Origin: Chloroflexi bacterium 54-19
Lineage (GTDB): Bacteria > Chloroflexota > Chloroflexia > Chloroheliales > Chloroheliaceae
DNA length: 36,136 nucleotides
Assembly: GCA_001898225.1 (NCBI GenBank)
Contig: MKTJ01000047.1
Span: forward strand, 155,764-191,899
Direction of reading: 5' to 3'
Below the pieces are notes generated by a model. The model had not been told where the DNA came from. It worked only from the letters and a program-made list of their open reading frames with translations, and did not search any database. This document shows, in pieces, positions 1 to 7,510 of this stretch (positions are counted from its first letter, which is position 1; each line of letters begins with the position of its first letter). The translations under genes and the position numbers were made by a program.

Positions 1-852
1 GACTACCGCAAGCACCTGGTCGAGTACGATGACGTGATGAACCGCCAGCGCGCCATCATCTACCAGGACCGCCGCAAGGTTTTGATGGGCGAGAGCCAGC
101 GGGAGCGCGTCCTCGACCTGACCGAACAGCGCCTCAACGAGATTATCGACGAGTATACCCAGGGTGACGACCTCGAATGGGATTTGCCCAAACTCCTGCG
201 TAACGTCGGACTCATCCTGCAAACCCGGCCCCTGGACCTTTCTCGCAAGCCTCAAAACGAGGAAGAAATGGAAGAACTGGTCCTGGAAGCCCTCGAAGCT
301 CAGATGGGGGTTACCCTGGAAGACCTTCAGCACAAACGGGCCGAGGAAATCAAGGAACTCTTTGTGGGCGTGGCCGAACGCATTTACGACGAGAAAGAGG
401 AGCGGGTCGGCGAGGACGACATGCGCTTGATTGAACGGCTGGTGATGCTGGACGTGATTGACCGCAACTGGGTCAACTACCTGACCCCGATGGAAGAACT
501 CCGGCGTGGTATCGGTCTGCGGGCTTACGGCCAGCAAGACCCGCTCCGCTCTTACCAGAAGGCCGCCTTCGAGATGTGGAACGATTTGCAGAACGACATC
601 CGGCGCGAAATCGTCCAGAAATTCTGGTCGGCGGAAATCCAGCGTATCAAACCGACTATGCCTGAGCCGAGAAACTTGCAGGAAAGCGGTCCTTCCGAAC
701 CGGCAGGTGACGCTAAAGGCGGCCCGGTCAAGAAGAAGGCCAATCCCGCGAACAAGGCGGCGGCAGCGGCAGGCGTGAAACTGAACCCGAACGCCCCCTG
801 CTTCTGCGGTAGCGGTAAGAAGTACAAAAAGTGCCACGGTAGCGTGGTCTAG
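1..852 (+). CDS. secA: Protein translocase subunit SecA, C-terminal part (5' end outside window)
   Basis: The reading frame is open from base 1 and ends at TAG 850-852, giving 283 residues. It starts inside the SecA helical scaffold (DYRKHLVEYDDVMNRQR), continues through the helical wing (DRNWVNYLTPMEELRRGIGLRAYGQQDPL read in two parts) and a Pro/Ala/Lys-rich linker, and ends in a zinc-binding SEC-C motif (CFCGSGKKYKKCHG). SecA is the ATP-driven motor that pushes preproteins through SecYEG at the membrane. The C-terminal zinc motif usually binds SecB or ribosomes and is often missing in Gram-positives. The nucleotide-binding domains lie upstream of the window. A strong hairpin terminator follows directly. 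Confidence 0.97.
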   Translation, partial: DYRKHLVEYDDVMNRQRAIIYQDRRKVLMGESQRERVLDLTEQRLNEIIDEYTQGDDLEWDLPKLLRNVGLILQTRPLDLSRKPQNEEEMEELVLEALEAQMGVTLEDLQHKRAEEIKELFVGVAERIYDEKEERVGEDDMRLIERLVMLDVIDRNWVNYLTPMEELRRGIGLRAYGQQDPLRSYQKAAFEMWNDLQNDIRREIVQKFWSAEIQRIKPTMPEPRNLQESGPSEPAGDAKGGPVKKKANPANKAAAAAGVKLNPNAPCFCGSGKKYKKCHGSVV

Positions 853-876
853 TCCGAAATTAAGCATAATAAAAAA

Positions 877-903
877 GGCCGGGAGACGTTCCCGGTCTTT
901 TTT
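877..903. terminator. Bidirectional intrinsic terminator between secA and the convergent lipoprotein gene
   Basis: Arms GGCCGGGA (877-884) and TCCCGGTC (890-897) pair with one G-T and a 5-base loop. An A-run precedes and a T-run follows, so the hairpin can end transcription from both converging genes. Confidence 0.85.
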
Positions 904-905
904 AT

Positions 906-1523
906 TTATTTAGCAGCCGGGGCGTCGTTGACCGTCTTCTGGATGAGGTTGAGCATCTGGGTGAGGGCATCCCCGTTGCCGCCTGATAGGTCGGTAATTG
1001 CCTTGGTGCGGCCTTTGAGATAGAGGTGCAAGCTGCGAGAAGCGCCCCCGGCGGCGAGTTTTTCGGGCGGAGTGGTATCCGGCCATTGGAGGACGCCCAG
1101 CCCGTTGAGTTTTTGGAGCAAATCATTTATCTGGGCCTGGGTGAGGGTATGGCTGGTGCTGGCGCCGCCATTAGCCGCCTTCGGGTTCAGGGTGAGGGTT
1201 GCCTTGCCGCTGCCGTCAATAGTTACGGACCAGTCGTTCGCCTGGCCTGTTGGCAGCGGGGTTGTAATGGATGCGTCAATGACCGGGACGCCCGGTTTGA
1301 AGTCGAATTCCAGGGTGTAAGACGGGAGAGCGACGGTGGTCGGTCCGCCTTCGGGGGTAAAGAAGGGGTTGGCCGTTTTGGAGCCCGGAACGGTGGCGGT
1401 GGGCGTCCCATTGTTGGAATTATTGCTTTGTTGTGTGGGACTGCTATCCCCGCCACAGGCATATAACAAAAGACCCAGCAGTAATAACGCTATAAGGAGG
1501 GTACTACCCCGCAGAACTTTCAA
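906..1523 (-). CDS. Lipoprotein of unknown function
   Basis: A 205-residue protein starting at TTG, with AGGAG about 9 nt upstream. It has a charged N-terminus, a hydrophobic stretch (about residues 8-20) and a lipobox LYAC with C23, so it should be lipid-anchored on the outer face of the membrane. After the cysteine comes a Ser/Asn/Thr/Pro-rich linker to about residue 50. A globular domain follows, containing YTLEFDFKPG and SLHLYLKGRTKAITD. Near the C-terminus, a helix with HTLTQAQINDLLQKLNGLG precedes a WPDTTPPEKL segment. I do not recognise a named family. It stands alone and converges on secA. Confidence 0.8.
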   Translation of the reverse strand: MKVLRGSTLLIALLLLGLLLYACGGDSSPTQQSNNSNNGTPTATVPGSKTANPFFTPEGGPTTVALPSYTLEFDFKPGVPVIDASITTPLPTGQANDWSVTIDGSGKATLTLNPKAANGGASTSHTLTQAQINDLLQKLNGLGVLQWPDTTPPEKLAAGGASRSLHLYLKGRTKAITDLSGGNGDALTQMLNLIQKTVNDAPAAK

Positions 1524-1616
1524 TACTTTTAGCTCCTATCCTACAAAAGACTACCCATCCAGGCCCCACCACGCTTCTCACCTGGTTCGCATTCATACAT
1601 GAAAAATTATGAAACC

Positions 1617-1650
1617 AAAAAGCGGCTGGTATTTATTATACCAGAGCCGC
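1617..1650 (-). terminator. Intrinsic terminator of the Bax-inhibitor-like gene
   Basis: GCGGCT plus GGTAT pair with ATACC plus AGCCGC across a 5-base loop, with a two-base bulge. On the minus strand the hairpin is followed by five T (1621-1617). It lies downstream of the minus-strand gene at 1723-2484. Confidence 0.7.
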
Positions 1651-1722
1651 CTTTCGGAAGGGTTAATCTACCCTTAATTCTTGGCTACGCTGCGAGAGAC
1701 TTGCGAGGTTTACCTGCGAGGC

Positions 1723-2484
1723 TTAGTCGCGACCCTGCAACGACATCAGGATTTGCAGGATGAACAGGAACAGGTTAAAGATGTTCAGGTAGATGTTCAG
1801 GCTCAGCATAATGGCGTTGCCAATCGTATCCGGGAACTTCTTGACCTGCTGTACGTCGAAAATCAGGTAGAAGCTGAAAATCACGACGCCCGCGTACAGG
1901 TAGACCATATGCAGCAGCGTGCTGTGGAACAGCAGCGCGTTCAACAGGCCGATAAGGACCAGCCCGATTACCGCCGCGAACAGGTAGGGGGCGAACCCGC
2001 TAAAGTCGCGTTTGGTCGTCCAGGCGTAAGCGCTCAGGGCTACCGTGATACCGGCAGTGATACCGAGGGCCTGGTAGACAATTCCGCTGTAGCCCGCCTG
2101 GAACAGGATGTTAATCAGGGGGCTAATCGAAAGACCCGTAACCGCCGCAAAGCTGTAGAGCAGGATAAAGTTAATCGGCATTTTATCCCGGAAGGCGTTG
2201 CAGGCGAAAATCAGGGCAATTTCAGCGATGAAAAAGAGTAACCAGGTGCCGCCGCCAAAGCTCAAATTCATCTGGGCACCGACGAAAGTACCCGCCATCG
2301 CGGCCAGGATGGAGAAGAAGGTAAAGCTCATCACTTTGGCCGATAGGCTACTCCGGGCGGCCATGCTGGTCTCGACATAGCCGGTCTGAGGCTGATTCTG
2401 ACCAAAACCAAACTGCTGCCGCCGGTTGCTGTACTGGTTGTTCCAGCCTCCCCGGTTATTATTGTTTGGATTATTATTCCACAT
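1723..2484 (-). CDS. Bax inhibitor-1 / YbhL-family multipass membrane protein
   Basis: A 253-residue protein. I chose the ATG at 2484 because GAGGAG lies 8 nt before it; an in-frame ATG seven codons upstream lacks such a site. The N-terminus is soluble and Asn/Gln-rich (about 45 residues). Seven hydrophobic segments follow, with the pattern of the BI-1/UPF0005 family, including FSFYLIFDVQQVKKF and LNIYLNIFNLFLFILQIL with the conserved acidic residues in the last two helices. Family members are membrane proteins linked to calcium leak or stress; the bacterial substrate is unknown. The gene is monocistronic with its own terminator. Confidence 0.85.
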   Translation of the reverse strand: MWNNNPNNNNRGGWNNQYSNRRQQFGFGQNQPQTGYVETSMAARSSLSAKVMSFTFFSILAAMAGTFVGAQMNLSFGGGTWLLFFIAEIALIFACNAFRDKMPINFILLYSFAAVTGLSISPLINILFQAGYSGIVYQALGITAGITVALSAYAWTTKRDFSGFAPYLFAAVIGLVLIGLLNALLFHSTLLHMVYLYAGVVIFSFYLIFDVQQVKKFPDTIGNAIMLSLNIYLNIFNLFLFILQILMSLQGRD

Positions 2485-2738
2485 TTGTAGTATCTCCTCG
2501 CGCAACTCGTTTAACAGGCCACGTCCGTGCTATAAATCTTCTCTCGATTGTAGTTGAGCAAAGCCTGGGTTGAGAGGCCAATTTCCCAGTCGATTTATCT
2601 TAGCACATCCCGGACGAGATGCAATGCCGGGTTTTTCGTTTTAATTTAGTAACTTTGTTAAGAGCTTTTGACCGTTGTTAACCAAAGAATTTAGCTAATT
2701 CGCGGTCAGTATTATATACGTTTACCTATTACCTTTGT

Positions 2739-2832
2739 TTCATACGCCTTTCCGGCGGTTAAGCTTTTCGGGATTAAACCCCGGCTTCTTAACGCTAATT
2801 ATTTTAGGCCCGGACCATGAAAGGCGTATGAA
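2739..2832. repeat. 94-bp interrupted palindrome with perfect 14-bp ends
   Basis: TTCATACGCCTTTC (2739-2752) is the exact reverse complement of GAAAGGCGTATGAA (2819-2832). Inside are further complementary pieces: TCCGG/CCGGA, GTTAAG/CTTAAC and CGGG/CCCG. Together they would fold into a branched or multi-bulge structure. It contains no coding potential. It could be a miniature element or a structured RNA, and nothing else in the window matches it. Confidence 0.6.
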
Positions 2833-2848
2833 CCTATTATTAGAGATA

Positions 2849-3008
2849 CGTTAAACGTTCACCCTAAAGGGCGCGAAACAACGTGACACGGGAATACGAA
2901 AACCGTACTTGCTGATACAGGCCTTTTACCTTAATGGTTTCTCGATTAGTCGTATGTTTAGAATTGCACCCCGTTTAACGTTCAACGTTGTTTCGTTTAA
3001 CGTTGTTG
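2849..3008. repeat. Dispersed intergenic repeat block, copy 1
   Basis: The block starts with TAAAGGGC then CGAAACAACG (2865-2885), which recurs at 4730-4750 with two mismatches over 21 bp. It ends with a 26-bp unit (2972-2997: CGTTTAACGTTCAACG then TTGTTTCGTT), found again without mismatch at 11590-11615. The CGAAACAACGTG arm and the CAACGTTGTTTCG arm are inverted with respect to each other. The units are built from heptamers close to CGTTYAA. Confidence 0.7.
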
Positions 3009-3009
3009 T

Positions 3010-4680
3010 TTACTTTTTCGCTTCCCGCTGGCGGAGTTCGACCCGGCGAATCTTGCCGCTCACCGTCTTGGGTAGCTCGGTGACAAACTCGATTTCACGT
3101 GGGTACTTGTAGGGCGCGGTAATCTTCTGGACGAAGCCCTGGATTTCCTTGACCAACTCCGGCGAACCCTCGTAGCCCGGCTTCAGGATGATAAAAGCTT
3201 TGACGATTTCGCCGCGTACCTCGTCCGGTTTGGCGACCACCGCCGATTCCAGGACCGCCGGGTGTTCGACCAGGGCGCTTTCGACCTCGAACGGCCCAAT
3301 CCGGTAGCCCGCGCTGATAATCACGTCATCGGAGCGGCCCACGAACCAGAAATAGCCGTCCTCGTCTTTATAGGCCCGGTCACCCGTGACATAGTAGTCG
3401 CCACGCATCGACGCGCTGGTCGCTCCAGGGTTATTCCAGTATTCCTGGAACAGCCCCACCGGCCTTTTGGGGTGAATCTGGATGGCGATGTCGCCTTCTT
3501 TGTTGGGAGGCAGCGGGTGGCCTTCGTCGTCGATCACGTCCAGCACGTAGCCGGGAGCGGGTTTGCCCATCGAGCCGGGTTTGACCACCATGTCGGAAGT
3601 GGGGAAGTTGCCACAGACCAGGCAGGTCTCGGTCTGGCCGTAGCCGTCCCGGATAGTCAGGCCGGTTTCGCGCTGCCAGACCTCTATAGCCTCGGCGTTG
3701 AGCGGTTCACCCGCCCCGACACAGCTTCGCAGTTTACTCAAGTCATACTTTTTCAGGTCTTCCGCGATAAGCATGCGGTAAATTGTAGGCGGGGCGCAAA
3801 AGCTCGTCACGCCGTATTGTTGGAGCAGGTTCAAGGTATAAGGGGCGGTATAGCGGGCGGTCGTATTATGGACGAAAATCGAAACGCCCATGATGAGCGG
3901 GCCGAAGAAACTGCTCCAGGCTGCCTTGGCCCAGCCCGTATCGGCCAGGTTCCAATGTAAATCGCCCGGCTGCAAATCGAGCCAGTAGCGACCTGTCGAA
4001 ATATGCCCGATTGGATACGAGCTATGGGTGTGCAGCACCATTTTGGGATTCCCGGTCGTGCCGCTGGTAAAATAGAGCAGGAGTGGGTCGGTGCTTTTGG
4101 TATTGGAAAGGCGGGCCGGGTCGGAGGACTCGGCGGAGACGGCTTCCTCGTAGTTGGTCCAGCCTTCGCGTTCGCCACCCACCACCAGTTTGATATGCAG
4201 GTCGGGATAGCTTTTGAGGGCTTCATCGAACTTGGCGGCATTTTCAACATCGGTAATAATGGCTTTGGCCTGCGAATTATGCAACCGGAAAAGAATATCT
4301 TTAGGGGTTAGCTGGGTCGTGCCGGGTAACCCGACGATACCGGCCTTCATCATACCCAGCATGCTTTCCCACCATTCCGGCAGGCGGGGCATCAGGATAA
4401 AAACATTGTCCCCTTTTTTGAGGCCGCGTTTGAGCAAGGCCCGCCCGACCTGGTTGGAGCGGTCCCGGAAGTAGGCATAGGTTAGCCGCCGTTCGCCTCC
4501 GCCGTCCTGGACCCAGTACATCATTTCGCGGTTGGGGTCTTCGGCATAAGTATCCACCAGGTCGTAGGCAAAGTTGTAGTATTCCGGCACTTCCGCCTGG
4601 TAGGCGGCGTAAGTTTCGGCGTAGTTTTGCATGTTATGGGAGCCGCTTGCCCCGCCAGTAGCCTCTTTCTCTACCGTCAT
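3010..4680 (-). CDS. Acyl-CoA synthetase, medium-chain (ACSM-like) AMP-forming ligase
   Basis: A 556-residue member of the acyl-adenylate-forming family. It would activate a carboxylic acid with ATP to acyl-AMP and then to acyl-CoA in the cytosol. Visible motifs are the P-loop TSGTTGNPK (about 205-213), the aromatic DGYGQTET motif, YVTGDRAYKDEDGYFWFVGR, the hinge DDVIISAGYRIGPFEVE, and the C-terminal PKTVSGKIRR with the catalytic lysine. Overall it resembles acetyl/medium-chain acyl-CoA synthetases of the ACSM/AcsM type more than Acs. The ATG at 4680 has AAGGAGG 10 nt upstream. The gene stands alone, with related repeat blocks in both flanks. The acyl chain length cannot be read from the sequence. 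Confidence 0.93.
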   Translation of the reverse strand: MTVEKEATGGASGSHNMQNYAETYAAYQAEVPEYYNFAYDLVDTYAEDPNREMMYWVQDGGGERRLTYAYFRDRSNQVGRALLKRGLKKGDNVFILMPRLPEWWESMLGMMKAGIVGLPGTTQLTPKDILFRLHNSQAKAIITDVENAAKFDEALKSYPDLHIKLVVGGEREGWTNYEEAVSAESSDPARLSNTKSTDPLLLYFTSGTTGNPKMVLHTHSSYPIGHISTGRYWLDLQPGDLHWNLADTGWAKAAWSSFFGPLIMGVSIFVHNTTARYTAPYTLNLLQQYGVTSFCAPPTIYRMLIAEDLKKYDLSKLRSCVGAGEPLNAEAIEVWQRETGLTIRDGYGQTETCLVCGNFPTSDMVVKPGSMGKPAPGYVLDVIDDEGHPLPPNKEGDIAIQIHPKRPVGLFQEYWNNPGATSASMRGDYYVTGDRAYKDEDGYFWFVGRSDDVIISAGYRIGPFEVESALVEHPAVLESAVVAKPDEVRGEIVKAFIILKPGYEGSPELVKEIQGFVQKITAPYKYPREIEFVTELPKTVSGKIRRVELRQREAKK

Positions 4681-4699
4681 TGGTAAAAACCCTCCTTAA

Positions 4700-4803
4700 A
4701 GTAACGAAACAACGTTTAACGCATGCCCATAAAGGGCACGAAACAACGCGAAAACGAAAATTACTGAATATTGGCTACTTGTTCCTTCGTTTGGCGTTGT
4801 TTT
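4700..4803. repeat. Dispersed intergenic repeat block, copy 2
   Basis: ACGAAACAACG (4703-4713) is followed by the TAAAGGGC/CGAAACAACG unit (4730-4750) shared with copy 1 at 2865-2885 in the same orientation. A CGTTTGGCGTTGTTT arm near 4788-4802 is roughly inverted to the CGAAACAACGC arm, so the block can fold back on itself. It sits between two divergent genes and is not coding. Confidence 0.65.
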
Positions 4804-4907
4804 ATTTTTCTTCTAACGAAAATAATGATTTTTCCTAGCATAACACCAGCGTTGCGGGCAGGCAATATAAAATTCCATTTGCCAGTTAAAGGCGGATAAG
4901 GCAAAAT

Positions 4908-6182
4908 ATGGCCGTGAGAAAGAACACGCTAAAAATCGGGTTTGATGCCCGCATGGTCGCCTACCGCCAGGCTGGTATCGGCCAGTACTGTTTGAATTTG
5001 CTGCGGGAACTGGCCGCCCTGCAAACCCGGTGGGACGATTTCGCTTTGACGGTCTACCAGAGCCGCAAGGAAAAGCGCCTCCCGGTCCAGTGGCTGGCCG
5101 AGCCGGGGCAAAGCCGCCTGGAACAACCCGGAGTTATTGGGAAAAGAAGCCTGTGGACGCCGCCTCATCACCGGTTTGAACAGGTCGCGTTGCCGCTCGA
5201 AATGGTGCCGTTCGGTCCCCAGGTCTTGCACAGCCCCGATTTTATCCCTCCTTTGCGCCGTTTGACCTGGCAGGGCGGACTGCCACGGCCCTACGCGGCG
5301 GTCATTACAGTCCACGACCTGGCTTTCAAGTTGTTCCCGGACCTCCTGACTGCCGAGAGCGCCCGCTATTACGGCCAGATACGCCAGGCCGTCCACAGCG
5401 CCGAGCGGATTATCGCGGTTTCCGAGAGCACCGCCCGCGACATTATAAAAGAGTTGGAAGTGCCACCGGAGAAAGTGCGCGTGGTCTACGAGGCGGCCAA
5501 TCCGCTCTACCGTTCCCTGACCCAGGCTGAGGTAGCAGCCCTGGCCGAGGGTGAGGCCAAGACGGTGGCCGGGAAGCTGGCCCAGGCCGGGGTCGGACCG
5601 GACGAAGTTTTCCCGCTTTTCGTCAGCACAATCGAGCCGCGCAAGAATTTGCAGACCCTCTTAAAGGCTTACCGGGCCTGGTTGGATGCTTCCCCCGGTG
5701 AGGTTTTGCCAAAACTGGTTATCGCGGGGCGGGACGGCTGGCTGCACGAGGAAATCTACGCCACAACAGCCGAACTGCGCCTGGACGACCGCCTGGTCTG
5801 GCTGGGCGGGGTCGAGACCGTCGAACTGTTTTATCTCTACAACCGGGCGGCTTTCCTGGCGGTGCCTTCCCTTTACGAAGGGTTCGGACTGCCTCCCCTC
5901 GAAGCCCTGGCCTGTGGTTGCCCGGTCCTGGTGGCTGACAACAGCAGTCTGCCCGAAGTGGCGGGCGAGGTGGGCCGGAAAGTCCCGACCCTGGACGTGG
6001 CGGCCTGGCAAACCGCCCTCGCCGAAAGCTGGCAGGACCGCGCCGTTTTGAAAGTCAGGGCAGTTGACGAAGGGGTCAGGTGGGCCGGGCAGTTTTCGTG
6101 GGCGAAAGCCGCCGAGCAGACCTTAGAGGTGTATTATGAGGCTTTTGGAGAGTTAAGCCATAAGACCGATGCTAATAAATAA
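4908..6182 (+). CDS. Glycosyltransferase, GT4 family (GT-B fold)
   Basis: A 424-residue protein with two Rossmann-like halves. The N-terminal half begins IGFDARMVAYRQAGIGQYCLNLL, the acceptor-side glycine loop typical of GT4 mannosyl/glucosyltransferases. The C-terminal half has the donor-site sequence VSTIEPRKNLQTLLKAY, then VPSLYEGFGLPPLEALACGCPVL containing the EX7E motif. It would transfer a sugar from a nucleotide donor to a lipid or growing polysaccharide at the cytosolic side. The start at 4908 has only a weak upstream AAGGC. Its 3' end overlaps the longer reading of pth by 14 bases, so the two may be co-transcribed. Donor and acceptor are unknown. Confidence 0.9.
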   Translation: MAVRKNTLKIGFDARMVAYRQAGIGQYCLNLLRELAALQTRWDDFALTVYQSRKEKRLPVQWLAEPGQSRLEQPGVIGKRSLWTPPHHRFEQVALPLEMVPFGPQVLHSPDFIPPLRRLTWQGGLPRPYAAVITVHDLAFKLFPDLLTAESARYYGQIRQAVHSAERIIAVSESTARDIIKELEVPPEKVRVVYEAANPLYRSLTQAEVAALAEGEAKTVAGKLAQAGVGPDEVFPLFVSTIEPRKNLQTLLKAYRAWLDASPGEVLPKLVIAGRDGWLHEEIYATTAELRLDDRLVWLGGVETVELFYLYNRAAFLAVPSLYEGFGLPPLEALACGCPVLVADNSSLPEVAGEVGRKVPTLDVAAWQTALAESWQDRAVLKVRAVDEGVRWAGQFSWAKAAEQTLEVYYEAFGELSHKTDANK

Positions 6183-6819
6183 ACTTAAATCTATAATAAG
6201 GCGGTTGGTCCCCCGCAAAGACGGACCGGAACTAGAACAAGGGAAAGAAATGAAACTGATTGTCGGCCTGGGAAATCCCGGCCCGGAGTACGCCAGGACC
6301 CGGCACAATGTCGGGTTTCAATGCCTCGATTATATCGCGGGGCGGCACAATATCTCGTTTGATAAGAAAAACATGAAGGCTATATGGGGCAAAGGCAACC
6401 TGGCCGGAAAAGATGTCATCCTGGCAAAACCGCAGACCTTTATGAACCTGAGCGGCCAGTCGGTCGGCGAAATCGTCCGCTTTTTCAAGCTGGACCCCAA
6501 ACAGGACTTACTGGTAGTTTACGACGACCTCGATTTGCCGGTCGGTAAACTCCGGTTGCGGCCCAACGGCAGCAGCGGCGGTCAAAATGGGCTGCGCAAT
6601 ATCATTGATTTGCTGGGGACACCGGACATCCAGCGTTTACGAGTCGGGATAGGCCGTCCCCGCCAGGGCACCGCCCGCGACCGGGTCTTAAATGAATTTA
6701 GCAAGGAAGAACAGGTTGTCATGGACCAGATTTACAGCCGGGTCGAACAGGCCGTGTTAATCTGGCTGACCGAAGGCATAGAACCGGCCATGAACCGCTT
6801 TAATGCGGGGGAAAAATAG
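6169..6819 (+). CDS. pth: Peptidyl-tRNA hydrolase
   Basis: Pth releases tRNA from prematurely dropped peptidyl-tRNAs. The conserved features are all present: KLIVGLGNPGPEYARTRHNVGF (catalytic His and Asn), KPQTFMNLSG, VVYDDLDLPVGKLRLR (catalytic Asp), GSSGGQNGLRNI and VGIGRP. Start choice is uncertain. The upstream ATG at 6169 overlaps the glycosyltransferase stop and adds a basic 27-residue extension (KLKSIIRRLVPRK). The ATG at 6250 gives the usual MKLIVGLGNPG start, 189 residues, with GGGAAAG very close before it. I report the longer frame but consider the 6250 start at least as likely. Confidence 0.95.
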   Translation: MLINKLKSIIRRLVPRKDGPELEQGKEMKLIVGLGNPGPEYARTRHNVGFQCLDYIAGRHNISFDKKNMKAIWGKGNLAGKDVILAKPQTFMNLSGQSVGEIVRFFKLDPKQDLLVVYDDLDLPVGKLRLRPNGSSGGQNGLRNIIDLLGTPDIQRLRVGIGRPRQGTARDRVLNEFSKEEQVVMDQIYSRVEQAVLIWLTEGIEPAMNRFNAGEK

Positions 6820-6828
6820 CCAGAGCTT

Positions 6829-6915
6829 AGAAGGCAGAGGGCAGAAGGCAGAGGTCAGAAAAATCCCGTCAAGGTAATATCAATCCACGTTCAACATTTA
6901 ACGTTTTACGTTCAA
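6829..6915. repeat. Two adjacent runs of tandem heptamers
   Basis: 6829-6856 reads as four 7-mers AGAAGGC, AGAGGGC, AGAAGGC, AGAGGTC. 6888-6915 reads as four 7-mers CGTTCAA, CATTTAA, CGTTTTA, CGTTCAA. Both runs sit in the 110-bp gap between pth and the cupin gene. They resemble the short tandemly repeated repetitive (STRR) heptamers known from cyanobacteria. Confidence 0.8.
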
Positions 6916-6929
6916 CGAAAAGGGGGTTT

Positions 6930-7268
6930 ATGGAAGCTTTTGAAGTCGGGCAGTTAGAGGAACAGCGCCAGCAAGCCGGGCGGCTTTACCTGGAATTTCT
7001 AAAAGTCCCGGCCCTCAGCGCGGGACTCTACACCCTGCGGGCCGGGCAGAACGACCCCCAACAACCTCACACCGAGGACGAAGTTTATTATGTCGTGGGG
7101 GGCAAAGCCTCTTTTATCGGCGGCGACAAAACTTATAAGGTCCAGGCCGGAACAATCCTTTTTGTCGAAGCGAATCTCGAACACCACTTTTTCGACATCG
7201 AGGAAGATTTGAGCGTCCTGGTAATCTTTGCCCCGGTGGAATACTCACTCAAAAAAGAACAAGTTTAA
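6930..7268 (+). CDS. Small single-domain cupin protein
   Basis: A 112-residue protein starting at ATG, with a G-rich site (AAGGGGG) about 5-6 nt upstream. The cupin beta-barrel motifs are visible: PHTEDEVYYVVGGKASFIGGD (motif 1, with His and Glu metal ligands) and AGTILFVEANLEHHFFDI (motif 2, with His). It probably binds a divalent metal in the cytosol; the substrate cannot be named. It is separated from pth by heptamer repeats and followed by a hairpin. Confidence 0.85.
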   Translation: MEAFEVGQLEEQRQQAGRLYLEFLKVPALSAGLYTLRAGQNDPQQPHTEDEVYYVVGGKASFIGGDKTYKVQAGTILFVEANLEHHFFDIEEDLSVLVIFAPVEYSLKKEQV

Positions 7269-7279
7269 TATAAACAGAA

Positions 7280-7305
7280 AGACGGCCTTTCACCAAGGGC
7301 CGTCT
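7280..7305 (+). terminator. Hairpin after the cupin gene
   Basis: AGACGGCC (7280-7287) pairs with GGCCGTCT (7298-7305). It lies 12 nt past the cupin stop. The following sequence has only short T runs, so termination may be weak. Confidence 0.6.
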
Positions 7306-7399
7306 CTTCAAGCGTTAAAATTTCTATTAACTACACTACAATTCACTGGTTCTGGTTGCGCTGCAGGAAAGCTACAGCAGCATACGAAAAGCAAAGGAT

Positions 7400-7510
7400 T
7401 TATTTTTTCTTTGCGGGTTCGCTGGCTGCCGGTGGCGCTTTTTTCTTCTCCTTACTCGCGTCTTTTTGCTGTTTCTTTTTCGCAGCGTCTTTAGGACTCT
7501 TGTCGCCCAT
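7400..7510 (-). CDS. 36-residue lysine-rich microprotein
   Basis: The minus-strand ATG at 7510 opens a frame beginning MGDKSPKDAAKKKQQ and ending EPAKKK at TAA 7400-7402. About 39% of residues are lysine, and there is no hydrophobic segment. A clear GGGAGG lies 10 nt before the ATG, which is strong support for translation of such a short frame. I recall small Lys-rich MGDK-starting hypothetical proteins in other bacteria, but no function is known to me. A nucleic-acid- or ribosome-binding role would be a guess from charge alone. The gene is isolated and convergent with the cupin gene. Confidence 0.7.
   Translation of the reverse strand: MGDKSPKDAAKKKQQKDASKEKKKAPPAASEPAKKK

Larger units (their letters stand above)
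2485..3009. other. 525-bp gene-free spacer with hairpins and repeats
   Basis: No credible gene on either strand. Contents in order: the BI-1 ribosome site next to 2484; a short GC hairpin CCCGG/CCGGG (2609-2631) followed by five T, oriented as a plus-strand terminator although no plus-strand gene lies upstream; AT-rich sequence; a large interrupted inverted repeat (2739-2832); and a repeat-rich block reaching the end of the acyl-CoA synthetase gene (2849-3008). Confidence 0.7.

Noticed and set aside
1681..2241. 186-codon plus-strand frame
   Set aside because: It is antisense to the Bax-inhibitor-like gene, has no ribosome site and its Gln/Val/Asp-rich product is the usual shadow of a membrane-protein gene.
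3262..3960. 232-codon plus-strand frame
   Set aside because: It lies wholly opposite the acyl-CoA synthetase, whose motifs are intact; no family features of its own.
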